Shown in pieces: positions 17,367-25,443 of a stretch of 32,871 nt of DNA. A program made the translations under genes and the position numbers. Source of the DNA: Dechloromonas sp. (GTDB lineage: Bacteria; Pseudomonadota; Gammaproteobacteria; Burkholderiales; Rhodocyclaceae); assembly GCA_028689015.1 (NCBI GenBank), contig JAQTXC010000006.1:1-32871 (forward strand), in the 5' to 3' direction. Numbering within the stretch: position 1 is the stretch's first letter; each line of letters opens with the position of its first letter. The notes under the pieces were generated by a model. That model searched no databases. It was not told where the DNA came from and saw nothing but the letters and a program-made list of their open reading frames with translations.

Positions 17367-19031
17367 ATGGCTCAATACGTGATGTCGATGCTCCGCGTGA
17401 GCAAAATCGTCCCGCCCAAGCGGCAAATCATCAAGGATATTTCCCTCTCCTTTTTCCCTGGTGCCAAGATCGGCCTGCTCGGTTTGAACGGTTCCGGCAA
17501 GTCGACCGTACTCAAGATCATGGCCGGGGTGGACAAGGAATACGACGGCGAAGTGCAGCACCTGGCCGGTGTCTCGATCGGCTATCTGCCACAGGAGCCG
17601 CAACTCGACCCGAGCAATACAGTACGCGAAGAAGTTGAGTCCGCCCTCGGCGAGGTCATGTCAGCCCAGGCCAAGCTGGAGGCAGTCTATGCCGCCTACG
17701 CCGAGGAAGATGCCGATTTTGACAAACTGGCTGAAGAGCAGGCCCGCCTCGAGGCCATTATTGCGACCGCCGGTTCGGATACCGAAAACCAGATGGAAAT
17801 CGCCGCCGATGCGCTGCGCCTGCCGCCTTGGGAGGCCACCATCGGCACCCTGTCCGGCGGTGAAAAACGCCGCGTCGCGCTCGCCAAACTGCTGCTGGAA
17901 AAGCCCGACATGCTGCTGCTTGACGAGCCGACCAACCACCTCGACGCCGAATCGGTGGAATGGCTGGAACAATTCCTCGTCCGCTTCCCCGGCACCGTGG
18001 TGGCCGTCACCCACGACCGTTATTTCCTCGATAACGCGGCTGAGTGGATTCTCGAACTCGACCGCGGTCACGGCATTCCGTACAAGGGCAACTACTCCAG
18101 CTGGCTGGAACAGAAGGAAGCCCGCCTGGAAACCGAGAACAAGCAAATCGACGCCCACATGAAGGCGATGAAGCAGGAACTAGAATGGGTGCGTAGTAAC
18201 CCGAAGGCCCGTCAAGCCAAGTCCAAGGCCCGCCTGTCGCGTTTCGAGGAAATGTCGTCGCACGAATACCAGAAGCGCAACGAAACGCAGGAAATTTTCA
18301 TTCCGGTCGGCGAGCGACTGGGCGATCAGGTCATCGAGTTCAACGGTGTCACCAAGACCTTTGGCGACAAACTGTTGATGGACAACGTCAGCTTCACCAT
18401 CCCACCGGGCGCCATCGTCGGCATCATCGGCCCGAACGGCGCTGGCAAATCAACACTGTTCAAGATGATCACCGGCCAGCAGCAACCGGATTCAGGCACG
18501 GTCAACATCGGCCAGACGGTCAAAATGGCCTACGTCGACCAGTCACGCGATTGTCTTGATGGCAGCAAAACGGTGTTCGAAGAACTGGCACAAGGCAGCG
18601 ACATCCTGCAGATTGGCAAATTTGAAATGCCATCGCGCGCCTACATTGGGCGCTTCAACTTCAAGGGCGCTGATCAAGGCAAGCAAGTCGGCAATCTGTC
18701 AGGGGGCGAGCGCGGTCGCCTGCACCTGGCCAAAACACTGATGGCCGGCGGCAATGTTCTACTGCTCGATGAACCGTCCAACGACCTCGACGTCGAAACG
18801 CTGCGCGCGCTGGAAGATGCCCTGCTCGAATTCCCTGGCTGTGCCATGGTCATCTCGCACGACCGCTGGTTCCTTGATCGCATCTGCACGCACATCCTGG
18901 CCGCCGAAGGCGAATCGCAATGGACCTTCTTCCCCGGCAACTACCAGGAATACGAAGCCGACAAAAAGGCTCGACTCGGCGAAGAAGGCGCCAAGCCAAA
19001 GCGGATTCGCTACAAGCCAATCAGCCGCTGA
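17367..19031 (+). CDS. ettA: Energy-dependent translational throttle protein EttA
   Basis: 554 aa ABC-F protein, the standard EttA length. There are two ABC domains. The first has GLNGSGKST (about residues 39-47), LSGGEKRR (about 162) and LLDEPTNHLD (about 185). The second has GPNGAGKST (about 355-363), LSGGERGR (about 445) and LLDEPSNDLD (about 467). The arm and linker between them contain the charged helices LEWVRSNPKARQAKSKARLSRFEEM, and the start MAQYVMSMLRVSK is typical. EttA binds the ribosomal E site and gates entry into elongation according to ADP/ATP levels. It is monocistronic, ending in a strong hairpin. Confidence 0.96.
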   Translation: MAQYVMSMLRVSKIVPPKRQIIKDISLSFFPGAKIGLLGLNGSGKSTVLKIMAGVDKEYDGEVQHLAGVSIGYLPQEPQLDPSNTVREEVESALGEVMSAQAKLEAVYAAYAEEDADFDKLAEEQARLEAIIATAGSDTENQMEIAADALRLPPWEATIGTLSGGEKRRVALAKLLLEKPDMLLLDEPTNHLDAESVEWLEQFLVRFPGTVVAVTHDRYFLDNAAEWILELDRGHGIPYKGNYSSWLEQKEARLETENKQIDAHMKAMKQELEWVRSNPKARQAKSKARLSRFEEMSSHEYQKRNETQEIFIPVGERLGDQVIEFNGVTKTFGDKLLMDNVSFTIPPGAIVGIIGPNGAGKSTLFKMITGQQQPDSGTVNIGQTVKMAYVDQSRDCLDGSKTVFEELAQGSDILQIGKFEMPSRAYIGRFNFKGADQGKQVGNLSGGERGRLHLAKTLMAGGNVLLLDEPSNDLDVETLRALEDALLEFPGCAMVISHDRWFLDRICTHILAAEGESQWTFFPGNYQEYEADKKARLGEEGAKPKRIRYKPISR

Positions 19032-19037
19032 TTTTTT

Positions 19038-19069
19038 GCCCTGTTTTGCGGTCAACCGTAAAACAGGGC
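19038..19069 (+). terminator. Hairpin behind ettA with the recurrent palindromic word in its loop
   Basis: The perfect 10-bp stem GCCCTGTTTT (19038-19047) / AAAACAGGGC (19060-19069) encloses GCGGTCAACCGT, a near-palindrome related to GCGGTCGACCGC. It lies 7 nt after the ettA stop. No T-run follows on the plus strand. It resembles the hairpin behind rlhA in layout. Confidence 0.7.
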
Positions 19070-19079
19070 CAGAAATGCA

Positions 19080-19125
19080 AAACGGGCGCCGTTGCAGCAA
19101 GCCGTTAACAAAAAATGGGTAAACG
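19080..19125. repeat. Left inverted repeat of the nucleotidyltransferase cassette
   Basis: The 46-bp segment matches the reverse complement of 20716-20761 without gaps at about 38 positions, including a perfect GCAAGCCGTTAACAAAAA core (19097-19114). It lies just after the ettA hairpin. No obvious target duplication is seen outside the pair. Confidence 0.8.
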
Positions 19126-19160
19126 GGCCGATGAAGACCCTGCCTACGGGCAATCCCAAT

Positions 19161-19198
19161 AAAAGACCGCAGAAGATTTTTTCGCGGTTTTCTCTTTT
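19161..19198 (+). terminator. Terminator-like hairpin ahead of the cassette promoter
   Basis: The arms AAGACCGC (19163-19170) and GCGGTTTT (19184-19191) form an 8-bp stem with one wobble and a 13-nt loop, followed by a T-rich tail. It would insulate the cassette from ettA read-through. Confidence 0.55.
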
Positions 19199-19206
19199 CC
19201 GGCCGC

Positions 19207-19234
19207 TTGAACAGGCCGTTCCGAATCCTATAAC
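19207..19234 (+). promoter_or_regulatory. Promoter of the nucleotidyltransferase cassette
   Basis: TTGAAC (19207-19212), a 16-nt spacer and TATAAC (19229-19234) form a good sigma-70 promoter. The predicted transcript start is near 19241, leaving a leader of about 50 nt that contains the 14-bp palindrome. A TTGACA overlaps the region (19235-19240) but has no matching -10 at a proper distance. Confidence 0.6.
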
Positions 19235-19262
19235 TTGACAAACCAGAACCCCTGGCAGAGAG

Positions 19263-19276
19263 TGACATATATGTCA
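19263..19276. promoter_or_regulatory. Perfect 14-bp palindrome, candidate operator
   Basis: TGACATATATGTCA is a perfect palindrome located between the predicted transcript start and the ribosome-binding region (AGGGG, 19279-19283) of the nucleotidyltransferase gene. It could be the binding site of the winged-helix partner encoded downstream, giving autorepression typical of toxin-antitoxin operons. The binding partner is inferred. Confidence 0.55.
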
Positions 19277-19289
19277 TTAGGGGCAATAG

Positions 19290-20117
19290 ATGTCGGACGG
19301 AATGAAACAAGAGCTTCTTTACCCGCTGCAAGAAGCGGTTCTTGCCAGATTGCAAGCCATGGGCGACCCGCAGTTCAACCAATCCAAGTTGTGCGGCGGA
19401 ACCGCGCTTTCGCGGTGTTGGATGGGGCACCGACTGTCCTACGACCTCGATTTCTTCCTGCCCCATGGTTTCAAGGCTGCCGACATGGCCGCCGCGCTCA
19501 AAAAATCCGGCATCGCCTATGAGACAAAGGACATCGTGGACGACCCGAGGAAGGCGAATCAACTTCATGGATACGTCCTCCATGGCGGGCAACGCTTGAA
19601 GGTTTCGTTCGTCGAGGACGCCTATTTCGAGACCTTCCCGTCAGTCGACATGCCCTTTGGAAGCCTGACCGTCCGAACGGAGGAAATCCCCGGGCTGTAT
19701 CACCGGAAACTGCGAACCGTTGCAGGAAGCGACGCGGAAGGGGATTCGTTCGAGGGCGGAAGGCAGAAGGCCCGCGACCTGTTCGACTTGCACGTCCTGT
19801 CGTCGTCCTTCATGCCCCTCCGGGACTTCATGGCTGCCCTGCCTTATTCATTCCCGTCGGATGCCTTCGACAACGGGCTGGCGAACATGCCTTGGCTTGA
19901 ACTGATGGATGAACTCGGGGAAATCGTGTGCGACCCGAAGTGGAACCGAGCAAAGGACGTGTCTTTCCTGCAAGACGCTCTTTACGCCCAAATAGGGGCC
20001 TCCGCAGTGCTGGACGACATCTTGCGGGAGGCAGAGTATGAGACTGAACCTGAACCGCCCGCGCCGCCACAGGGCAAGAGAAGGCGAGCGCCTGATCGAG
20101 GAGGTCCGACAAGATGA
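19290..20117 (+). CDS. AbiEii/AbiGii-like nucleotidyltransferase (toxin type)
   Basis: 275 aa. The nucleotidyltransferase motifs are plain: LCGGTALSR (residues 34-42), then SYDLDFF (50-56) supplying the catalytic aspartates, and the downstream signature GRQKARDLFDLHVL (about 157-170). These are the conserved features of the AbiEii/DUF1814 family, whose members transfer nucleotides to RNA such as tRNA acceptor ends and arrest growth. The C-terminus is basic and Pro-rich. It overlaps its partner by ATGA (20114-20117). In classical AbiE operons the antitoxin gene comes first; here the order is reversed. Codon use and setting between inverted repeats point to acquisition as a unit. Confidence 0.85.
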   Translation: MSDGMKQELLYPLQEAVLARLQAMGDPQFNQSKLCGGTALSRCWMGHRLSYDLDFFLPHGFKAADMAAALKKSGIAYETKDIVDDPRKANQLHGYVLHGGQRLKVSFVEDAYFETFPSVDMPFGSLTVRTEEIPGLYHRKLRTVAGSDAEGDSFEGGRQKARDLFDLHVLSSSFMPLRDFMAALPYSFPSDAFDNGLANMPWLELMDELGEIVCDPKWNRAKDVSFLQDALYAQIGASAVLDDILREAEYETEPEPPAPPQGKRRRAPDRGGPTR

Positions 20118-20650
20118 AAACCTTGGCGCAAATCGAACCTTGGGAATCCGTCAGCCGAAAGGCATATTGGGACCGCGACGTTCATCTTGAAAAGTGGAGG
20201 GAGCGTGTTTCGGAGGGGCATCGCTCCTATCTTCCTGATGCAGTGCTGGGGATGGATTTTTCCGAGTTCGTCCATTTTTACGGCGTAAAAAAGTTCGTTC
20301 GGGACTGGCCTCTCCTTCGGGCCAAGTTGCCGGAACATGTTGCCAGGAAGGCCGGCGTATACGACTTGGCGTGGGGCAGGCTGGCCGGCGGCGGGTGGAA
20401 CCTGCGCCCTTTTCCCGAGTTCGGAGCATTGCCCGAGCGGAGGCGACAATTTCTCGTCGCCGTCGCCAAAAACCCCGGGAAAAGCATCTACGAAGTGGCC
20501 AAGGCTCTCGGCATGCAGTATCGCCGCGCCCATGAGCACGCCGTCAATCTTGTCAGGGACGGAAGGGTTCTCGGCAAAGAGGTCGTTGAGGGCGGACATC
20601 GCAAGACGAAGCTGTATCCGACGTACGGAGAGCGCCACAAGGCGGCATGA
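20114..20650 (+). CDS. Winged-helix-like partner of the nucleotidyltransferase, putative antitoxin
   Basis: 178 aa. The C-terminal part (RRQFLVAVAKNPGKSIYEVAKALGMQYRRAHEHAVNLV, then GRVLGKEVVEGGHRKTKLYPT) reads as a winged helix-turn-helix with a wing of MarR/ArsR type. The N-terminal 100 residues (WESVSRKAYWDRDVHLEKWRERV and FVHFYGVKKFVRDWPLLRAKL) are not a fold I recognise. Coupled translation with the nucleotidyltransferase gene suggests it is the cognate antitoxin and autoregulator. The antitoxin role is inferred from gene pairing, not from a named family match. Confidence 0.65.
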   Translation: MKTLAQIEPWESVSRKAYWDRDVHLEKWRERVSEGHRSYLPDAVLGMDFSEFVHFYGVKKFVRDWPLLRAKLPEHVARKAGVYDLAWGRLAGGGWNLRPFPEFGALPERRRQFLVAVAKNPGKSIYEVAKALGMQYRRAHEHAVNLVRDGRVLGKEVVEGGHRKTKLYPTYGERHKAA

Positions 20651-20685
20651 CGACCGAAACCGTTTCGGACATGACCAAAATAACG

Positions 20686-20720
20686 AGCCCCCGTAGATTT
20701 TCATCCGGGGGCTTTCGTTT
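20686..20720 (+). terminator. Terminator of the cassette
   Basis: AGCCCCCG (20686-20693) and CGGGGGCT (20706-20713) form a perfect 8-bp stem with a 12-nt loop, followed by a T-rich tail (TTCGTTT). It ends the two-gene operon 35 bp after the second stop and overlaps the inner end of the right inverted repeat. Confidence 0.85.
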
Positions 20721-20761
20721 ACTCACTTTTTGTTAACGGCTTGCCATTGCAGCGCCCGTTT
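20716..20761. repeat. Right inverted repeat of the nucleotidyltransferase cassette
   Basis: Reverse complement of the left repeat at 19080-19125 with about 38 of 46 matching positions. Together they bound about 1.68 kb containing only the two-gene operon and its signals. Confidence 0.8.
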
Positions 20762-20795
20762 CTATTTGTGCCTGCCAAAGCAGGCCCAGGGAAAA

Positions 20796-21074
20796 TCAAT
20801 GCTTCAGGCTGGCAGAAAACACGGCCTTGGTCTTTTCCGGAAACTGGAATTCGTTGAAGGCTCGTTCGATATCAGCCTGGTTGGAGCCCGCCGAATGGTC
20901 TTCGAAACGGATACCAATGGTCTTGCCATTGGCGGCCAGCGTCTGAAAGGCGAAGCGCCAGCGTTGCGCCTCGGCGAGGCGTTCGCGCAATTCAGCCTCA
21001 TTGGAAATCGTGATACCGGCTTTCTTCAGGGAATCCAGAAAGTTCTCGAAGGATTCGTTGCTCAGACTGCCCAT
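20796..21074 (-). CDS. Small hypothetical protein
   Basis: 92 aa from the ATG at 21074 (MGSLSNESFENFLDSLKKAG), supported by a GGAGA ribosome-binding site 6 nt upstream; a longer form from 21113 is possible but lacks one. It is soluble, mixed helical and acidic, with ITISNEAELRERLAEAQRWRFAFQTLAANGKTIGIRFEDH. I do not recognise a characterised family. It is divergent from the methyltransferase gene at 21188, with about 113 bp between the two starts, and converges on the nucleotidyltransferase cassette. Confidence 0.7.
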   Translation of the reverse strand: MGSLSNESFENFLDSLKKAGITISNEAELRERLAEAQRWRFAFQTLAANGKTIGIRFEDHSAGSNQADIERAFNEFQFPEKTKAVFSASLKH

Positions 21075-21187
21075 TTCTATGTCTCCGTAGGAAGTGCGGT
21101 GCGATTGCACCATGTGTCCAATAACGACTGGTCAGACAATCGGTTGACACGTCAGCGACAGAACTTTGGATGCGATAATTGCCCCCC

Positions 21188-22024
21188 ATGAAGAAATCTC
21201 CCCTCCCCGCTCAAGCACCAGATATCAGACCCGGCCAATCCATTGATTTGCTGAAGGAATTGCACATCCTGACGCGCGACGGCAAGCTCAATCAGGACAG
21301 CCGCCGCAAGCTGAAACAGGTCTACCACCTCTATCAGTTCATTGAACCGTTACTCACTGATACAAAACTTCTGGTCGATCACGGTGCCGGCAAGTCCTAC
21401 CTGGGCTTCATTCTTTACGACCTGTTCTTCAAGGACAAAGAGACTGGCGACATCGTTGGCATCGAAACCCGCAGCGAACTGGTCGAGCGATCACGCGAAC
21501 TCGCCACCCGCCTCGATTTCCCGCGCATGCGCTTTCTTGCCTGCACCGTTGAGGATTCGTTGACGTCCAGCGAGTTGCCCGAAACGGTCGATGTCGTCAC
21601 CGCGTTGCATGCCTGCAATACCGCGACCGATGACGCCATCCGCTTCGCGCTGACCCGTCATGCCCGCCATATCGTGCTGGTACCCTGCTGCCAGGCTGAA
21701 GTCGCTGCCAGCCTGCGGGCGAAGAAAAATGAGTCGCTGGGCAAGACGCCACTGTCCGAACTATGGCGCCATCCCATCCACACCCGCGAACTGGGCAGCC
21801 ACCTGACCAACGTGCTGCGCTGCCTGCTGCTCGAATCGCACGGTTACGACATCACGGTGACCGAACTGGTTGGCTGGGAACACTCGATGAAGAACGAACT
21901 GATCATCGCCTCAAAAAACACCCACAACGGGGGTCGACCGCGCAAGAATGCGCGCGAACGCGCCGCAGCGATCCTGCGCGAGTTCAATCTCGACGACCTG
22001 GCAGCGCGCTTCATTTACGATTGA
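21188..22024 (+). CDS. SAM-dependent methyltransferase (Methyltransf_32-like)
   Basis: 278 aa from the ATG at 21188 (MKKSPLPAQAPD). The SAM-binding motif LLVDHGAGKSYLGFILYDL (about residues 60-78) is followed by an acidic segment VGIETRSELVERS, then TALHACNTATDDAIRFAL and HIVLVPCCQAEVAA. The HAC...PCC pattern is typical of PF13679-type methyltransferases (METTL25/GSTCD relatives), whose bacterial substrates are largely unknown, possibly RNA. A basic stretch GGRPRKNARERAAAILREF lies near the C-terminus. The stop is 37 bp before the sucrose phosphorylase start, so the two may be co-transcribed. Confidence 0.8.
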   Translation: MKKSPLPAQAPDIRPGQSIDLLKELHILTRDGKLNQDSRRKLKQVYHLYQFIEPLLTDTKLLVDHGAGKSYLGFILYDLFFKDKETGDIVGIETRSELVERSRELATRLDFPRMRFLACTVEDSLTSSELPETVDVVTALHACNTATDDAIRFALTRHARHIVLVPCCQAEVAASLRAKKNESLGKTPLSELWRHPIHTRELGSHLTNVLRCLLLESHGYDITVTELVGWEHSMKNELIIASKNTHNGGRPRKNARERAAAILREFNLDDLAARFIYD

Positions 22025-22061
22025 GCAGCACCGCCATGCCCTTCAAGCCCAGCGTGTCGCC

Positions 22062-23504
22062 ATGCCCTTGAAAAACGGGGTGCACCTGATCTGTTATCCG
22101 AACCGGATTGGCCGCCATTTGGGCGACTTGACAGCGTTTCTCGAAACCCGGCTGAGCGATGCGCTCAGTGGCGTGCATCTCTTGCCGATCTATCCATCGA
22201 ATGCCGATAACGGATTTTCGCCACTGACGCACCTGGAAGTGGATCCCGCCTTCGGCACCTGGGACGAGGTCGAGCGCATTGCCGCCCGCTTCGATTTGTG
22301 TATGGATCTGATCCTCAACCATATCGCCGATGCCTCGCCTGAGTTTCAGGATTTTCTCGCCCAGGGTTTTGCTTCGCCGCACGCCGAGCTGTTCGTACAC
22401 CTTGCGCAACTGGGTGAATTCAGCCAGGACGACTTGTCGCGGATCCACATCCGCAAAGAAAAGGAGCCCTTTCGCGAGGTCGAATGTGCCAACGGCGACC
22501 GCAGCCGCGTCTGGTGCACCTTCACCGAACACCAGATCGATCTCGACTATCGCTCGCCCAAAACCTACGCGCTGATGCGCCGTTACATCGAATTCCTCAC
22601 CGCCCGCGGTGTTCGCCTGTTCCGGCTCGATGCCTTTGGCTATACCACGAAGCGCATCGGCAGCAGTTGCTTCCTGGTCGAACCGGAGGTGTACGGCATT
22701 CTCGACTGGTTTCGCCAGACCAGCGCCGAATTCGGCGCCGACATCCTGCCGGAAGTCCATGATCACCCAAGCTATCAGTTCGCCATCGCCCGCCAGGGCA
22801 TGCGGCCTTACGCCTTCGCCCTGCCACCGCTCGTCCTGTTCGCCCTGCTCGATGCCGACAGCCGCCATCTCAAAAACTGGCTGCGCATGTGTCCCCACGA
22901 GCAAATCACCGTCCTCGACACGCACGACGGCATCTGCATTCCCGATGTCGATGGCCTACTGCCCGAAGAAAAGATCCGGGAAATGGTGGAAAACATTTCT
23001 GGACGCAGTGGTGACCCCATCCTGCGCCGCTTTGCTGCCAATGTGCATAGTGTCGGCGCCATCTACCAGCTGACCTGCACCTTCTACGATGCCTTGATGC
23101 AGAACGACGATGCCTATCTGTGCGCGCGCGCCCTACATTTTTTTACGCCAGGCATCCCGCAGGTGTACTACGTTGGTTTATTAGCCGGTAGCAACGACAA
23201 CGAACTGGCCAGCCAGACCGGCGAGGCCCGCGACATCAACCGGCATTTTTACAGCCTGGATGAGGTCGACCGCGCATGGCAACGGCCCGTCGTCCAGCGC
23301 CTGCTACGCCTGATGCGCTTCCGCAATACCTACCCGGCCTTTGCCGGCAGTTTCGAGCTGCACTCGACCAACCGCAGCGCGGTCGCCATGGCCTGGCGCC
23401 ACGGGGAACATTACTGCCATCTGCTGGTCGATCTCAAGTTCCGCAGCGCCACCATCACTTATCGCGACGAAGACAGCGGCGACGACGCCTGCTTTCGCTG
23501 CTGA
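22062..23504 (+). CDS. Sucrose phosphorylase (GH13 subfamily 18 type)
   Basis: 480 aa from the ATG at 22062 (MPLKNGVHLICYPNRIG). It converts sucrose and phosphate to glucose 1-phosphate and fructose in the cytoplasm. The catalytic triad of the family is in place: nucleophile Asp190 in FRLDAFGY, acid/base Glu231 in LPEVHDH, and the stabiliser Asp289 in VLDTHDGI, nearly the numbering of the Bifidobacterium enzyme. Further family blocks are FALPPLVLFALL, FFTPGIPQVYYVGLLAGSND and GEARDINRHFY. Substrate preference (sucrose versus sucrose 6-phosphate or glucosylglycerate) cannot be decided by eye. The longer open frame from 21948 overlaps the upstream gene and is not used. It is followed 20 bp later by rlhA. 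Confidence 0.88.
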   Translation: MPLKNGVHLICYPNRIGRHLGDLTAFLETRLSDALSGVHLLPIYPSNADNGFSPLTHLEVDPAFGTWDEVERIAARFDLCMDLILNHIADASPEFQDFLAQGFASPHAELFVHLAQLGEFSQDDLSRIHIRKEKEPFREVECANGDRSRVWCTFTEHQIDLDYRSPKTYALMRRYIEFLTARGVRLFRLDAFGYTTKRIGSSCFLVEPEVYGILDWFRQTSAEFGADILPEVHDHPSYQFAIARQGMRPYAFALPPLVLFALLDADSRHLKNWLRMCPHEQITVLDTHDGICIPDVDGLLPEEKIREMVENISGRSGDPILRRFAANVHSVGAIYQLTCTFYDALMQNDDAYLCARALHFFTPGIPQVYYVGLLAGSNDNELASQTGEARDINRHFYSLDEVDRAWQRPVVQRLLRLMRFRNTYPAFAGSFELHSTNRSAVAMAWRHGEHYCHLLVDLKFRSATITYRDEDSGDDACFRC

Positions 23505-23524
23505 GCCCCCATCACCCGACCCCC

Positions 23525-25435
23525 ATGCCCCGTATCCAGCACCCTCTCGAACTCCTCGCCCCGGCCAAGAATGCCGATTTCGGCATCGCAGCGATCCGCC
23601 ACGGCGCTGATGCCGTCTATATCGGAGGCCCGGCCTTTGGCGCGCGCTACGGCGCCGGCAACGACCTTGCCGACATCGCCCGCCTGTGCGAATTCGCCCA
23701 TCGCTTCCACGCCAAGGTTTTTGTCGCCCAGAACACCATCCTGCACGATGCGGAACTTGAGGCCGGGCGTACCCTGGCCTGGGATCTGTACAACGCCGGG
23801 GCCGACGCGCTAATCATCCAGGACATGGGGCTGCTGGAAATGGACCTGCCGCCGATCCAACTGCATGCCTCGACGCAGACGGACATCCGCAACCCGGCCA
23901 AGGCCCGATTCCTCGAAGACGCCGGTTTCTCGCAGATCGTCTTGGCGCGCGAAATGTCGATCGAAGAAATCGTGCAGGTCGCCGGGGAAACAACGCTGGC
24001 GCTTGAATACTTCGTCCATGGTGCGCTCTGCGTTGCCTATTCCGGCCAGTGCTACATCAGCCATGCCCACACCGGACGTAGCGCCAATCGCGGCGAATGT
24101 TCGCAAGCCTGCCGCCTGCCCTATACGCTGGTCGACGACAAGGGCAAGGTGATTACCGAGAACCAGCACCTGCTGTCGATGAAGGACAACAACCAGAGCG
24201 ATAACCTGCGCGCCCTGATCAACGCCGGCGTGTCGTCGTTCAAGATCGAGGGCCGCTTGAAAGACCTGTCCTACGTCAAGAACATCACTGCCCACTACCG
24301 CACCCTGCTCGACGACATCATCGCCAGTGACCGCCGGTATGCCCGCGCCTCGTCCGGCCACTCGACCTTCAGCTTCACGCCGCAACCGGACAAGACCTTC
24401 AATCGCGGCTATACCGATTATTTTGCCGGCGGCCGTCAGGACGACATCGGCGCCTTCGACTCGCCGGCCTTTGTCGGCGAACTGATCGGCGACGTCCGCG
24501 AAATCGGGGATGGCTGGCTCGTCGTCGCCAGCAACCAAGCCTTCCACAATGGCGATGGCGTCTGCTTCCACGATGCGCACGGCGAAGTGGCCGGCATGCG
24601 CATTAACCGGGTGGAAGCCCATGCTGACGGTCAGAAACTCTTTCCCGCCGAGATGCCGGAGGAACTCAGCGCCGGCGCCAGTCTGTTCCGCAACCGCGAC
24701 CAGGCCTTCGAGCGCTCGCTGGAAAAGGAATCCGCCGAGCGCCGCATCCGCGTCCAGCCGGTCTTTGCCGAAACCGAGCGAGGCTTCACGCTGAGGCTGA
24801 CCGACGAAGACCACATCACGGTTGCGGTCGACCTGCCGAGAAGCGAAAAAATCGGCCATGAACTAGCGAAAAACCCGGAACAGGCCCTGGCCAAGCTTCA
24901 GGAAAACCTCGGCAAATTCGGCAACACGATGTTTATCGCCGAAACGGTCGACCTCCAACTGTCACAAGCCTGGTTCCTGCCGGTCGGCGCCATCAACGCC
25001 CTGCGCCGCGAAGCCGGAGAGAAGCTGCAATCAGCCCGTCTCGCCGCCCATCAGCGCCCGCCGCGTGCCGCACCCGCCGCCGACCCGGTGCCCTACCCGC
25101 AGAACGAACTCACTTATCTCGGCAACGTCTTCAATGCCAAAGCCCGCCAGTTTTACGAAAAGCACGGGGTAAAGCTGATTGAAGAAGCCTACGAAACCGG
25201 CAGCGAGAAAGGCATGGTGTCGTTGATGATCACCCGCCATTGCCTGCGCTACAGCTTCAACCTCTGCCCCAAGGAAGTAAAGCACCTCAAGCCGGACCCG
25301 ATGACGTTGATTAATGGCAGCGAAAAGCTGATCCTCAAGTTCGACTGCAAGGCCTGCGAAATGCACGTCGTCGGCAAGATGAAGAAAGGCGTCACGCTCA
25401 ATCTGGGAACGATCCGGCCGGGCAGTTGCGGCTAA
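23525..25435 (+). CDS. rlhA: 23S rRNA 5-hydroxycytidine C2501 synthase RlhA (U32 family)
   Basis: 636 aa from the ATG at 23525 (MPRIQHPLELLAPAKNADFG), close to the length of E. coli RlhA/YdcP. The U32 collagenase-like TIM barrel is evident: HGADAVYIGGPAFGAR, LALEYFVHGALCVAYSGQCYIS, GRSANRGECSQACRLPY with the conserved cysteine cluster, and FKIEGRLKDLSYVKNI. The C-terminal part contains a second Cys pair (FDCKACEMHVVGKM). RlhA hydroxylates C2501 near the peptidyl-transferase centre using prephenate-dependent chemistry in E. coli. An in-frame extension upstream to 23276 overlaps the previous gene and is rejected. Confidence 0.93.
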   Translation: MPRIQHPLELLAPAKNADFGIAAIRHGADAVYIGGPAFGARYGAGNDLADIARLCEFAHRFHAKVFVAQNTILHDAELEAGRTLAWDLYNAGADALIIQDMGLLEMDLPPIQLHASTQTDIRNPAKARFLEDAGFSQIVLAREMSIEEIVQVAGETTLALEYFVHGALCVAYSGQCYISHAHTGRSANRGECSQACRLPYTLVDDKGKVITENQHLLSMKDNNQSDNLRALINAGVSSFKIEGRLKDLSYVKNITAHYRTLLDDIIASDRRYARASSGHSTFSFTPQPDKTFNRGYTDYFAGGRQDDIGAFDSPAFVGELIGDVREIGDGWLVVASNQAFHNGDGVCFHDAHGEVAGMRINRVEAHADGQKLFPAEMPEELSAGASLFRNRDQAFERSLEKESAERRIRVQPVFAETERGFTLRLTDEDHITVAVDLPRSEKIGHELAKNPEQALAKLQENLGKFGNTMFIAETVDLQLSQAWFLPVGAINALRREAGEKLQSARLAAHQRPPRAAPAADPVPYPQNELTYLGNVFNAKARQFYEKHGVKLIEEAYETGSEKGMVSLMITRHCLRYSFNLCPKEVKHLKPDPMTLINGSEKLILKFDCKACEMHVVGKMKKGVTLNLGTIRPGSCG

Positions 25436-25443
25436 CCCGGCAT

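Noticed and set aside
19235-19271. Promoter made of TTGACA at 19235 and CATATA in the palindrome
   Set aside because: The spacing is 25 nt, too long for sigma-70; the TTGAAC/TATAAC pair upstream is better placed.
19080-20761. Integron gene cassette flanked by attC sites
   Set aside because: The flanking repeats are inverted to each other and are not individually palindromic with paired RYYYAAC/GTTRRRY cores; two genes in one cassette is also atypical.
22011-22925. 304-codon minus-strand frame across the sucrose phosphorylase gene
   Set aside because: Antisense shadow; the catalytic residues of the plus-strand enzyme lie in this interval.
23810-24859. 349-codon open frame on the minus strand inside rlhA
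   Set aside because: Antisense shadow; the plus strand encodes conserved U32 motifs throughout.
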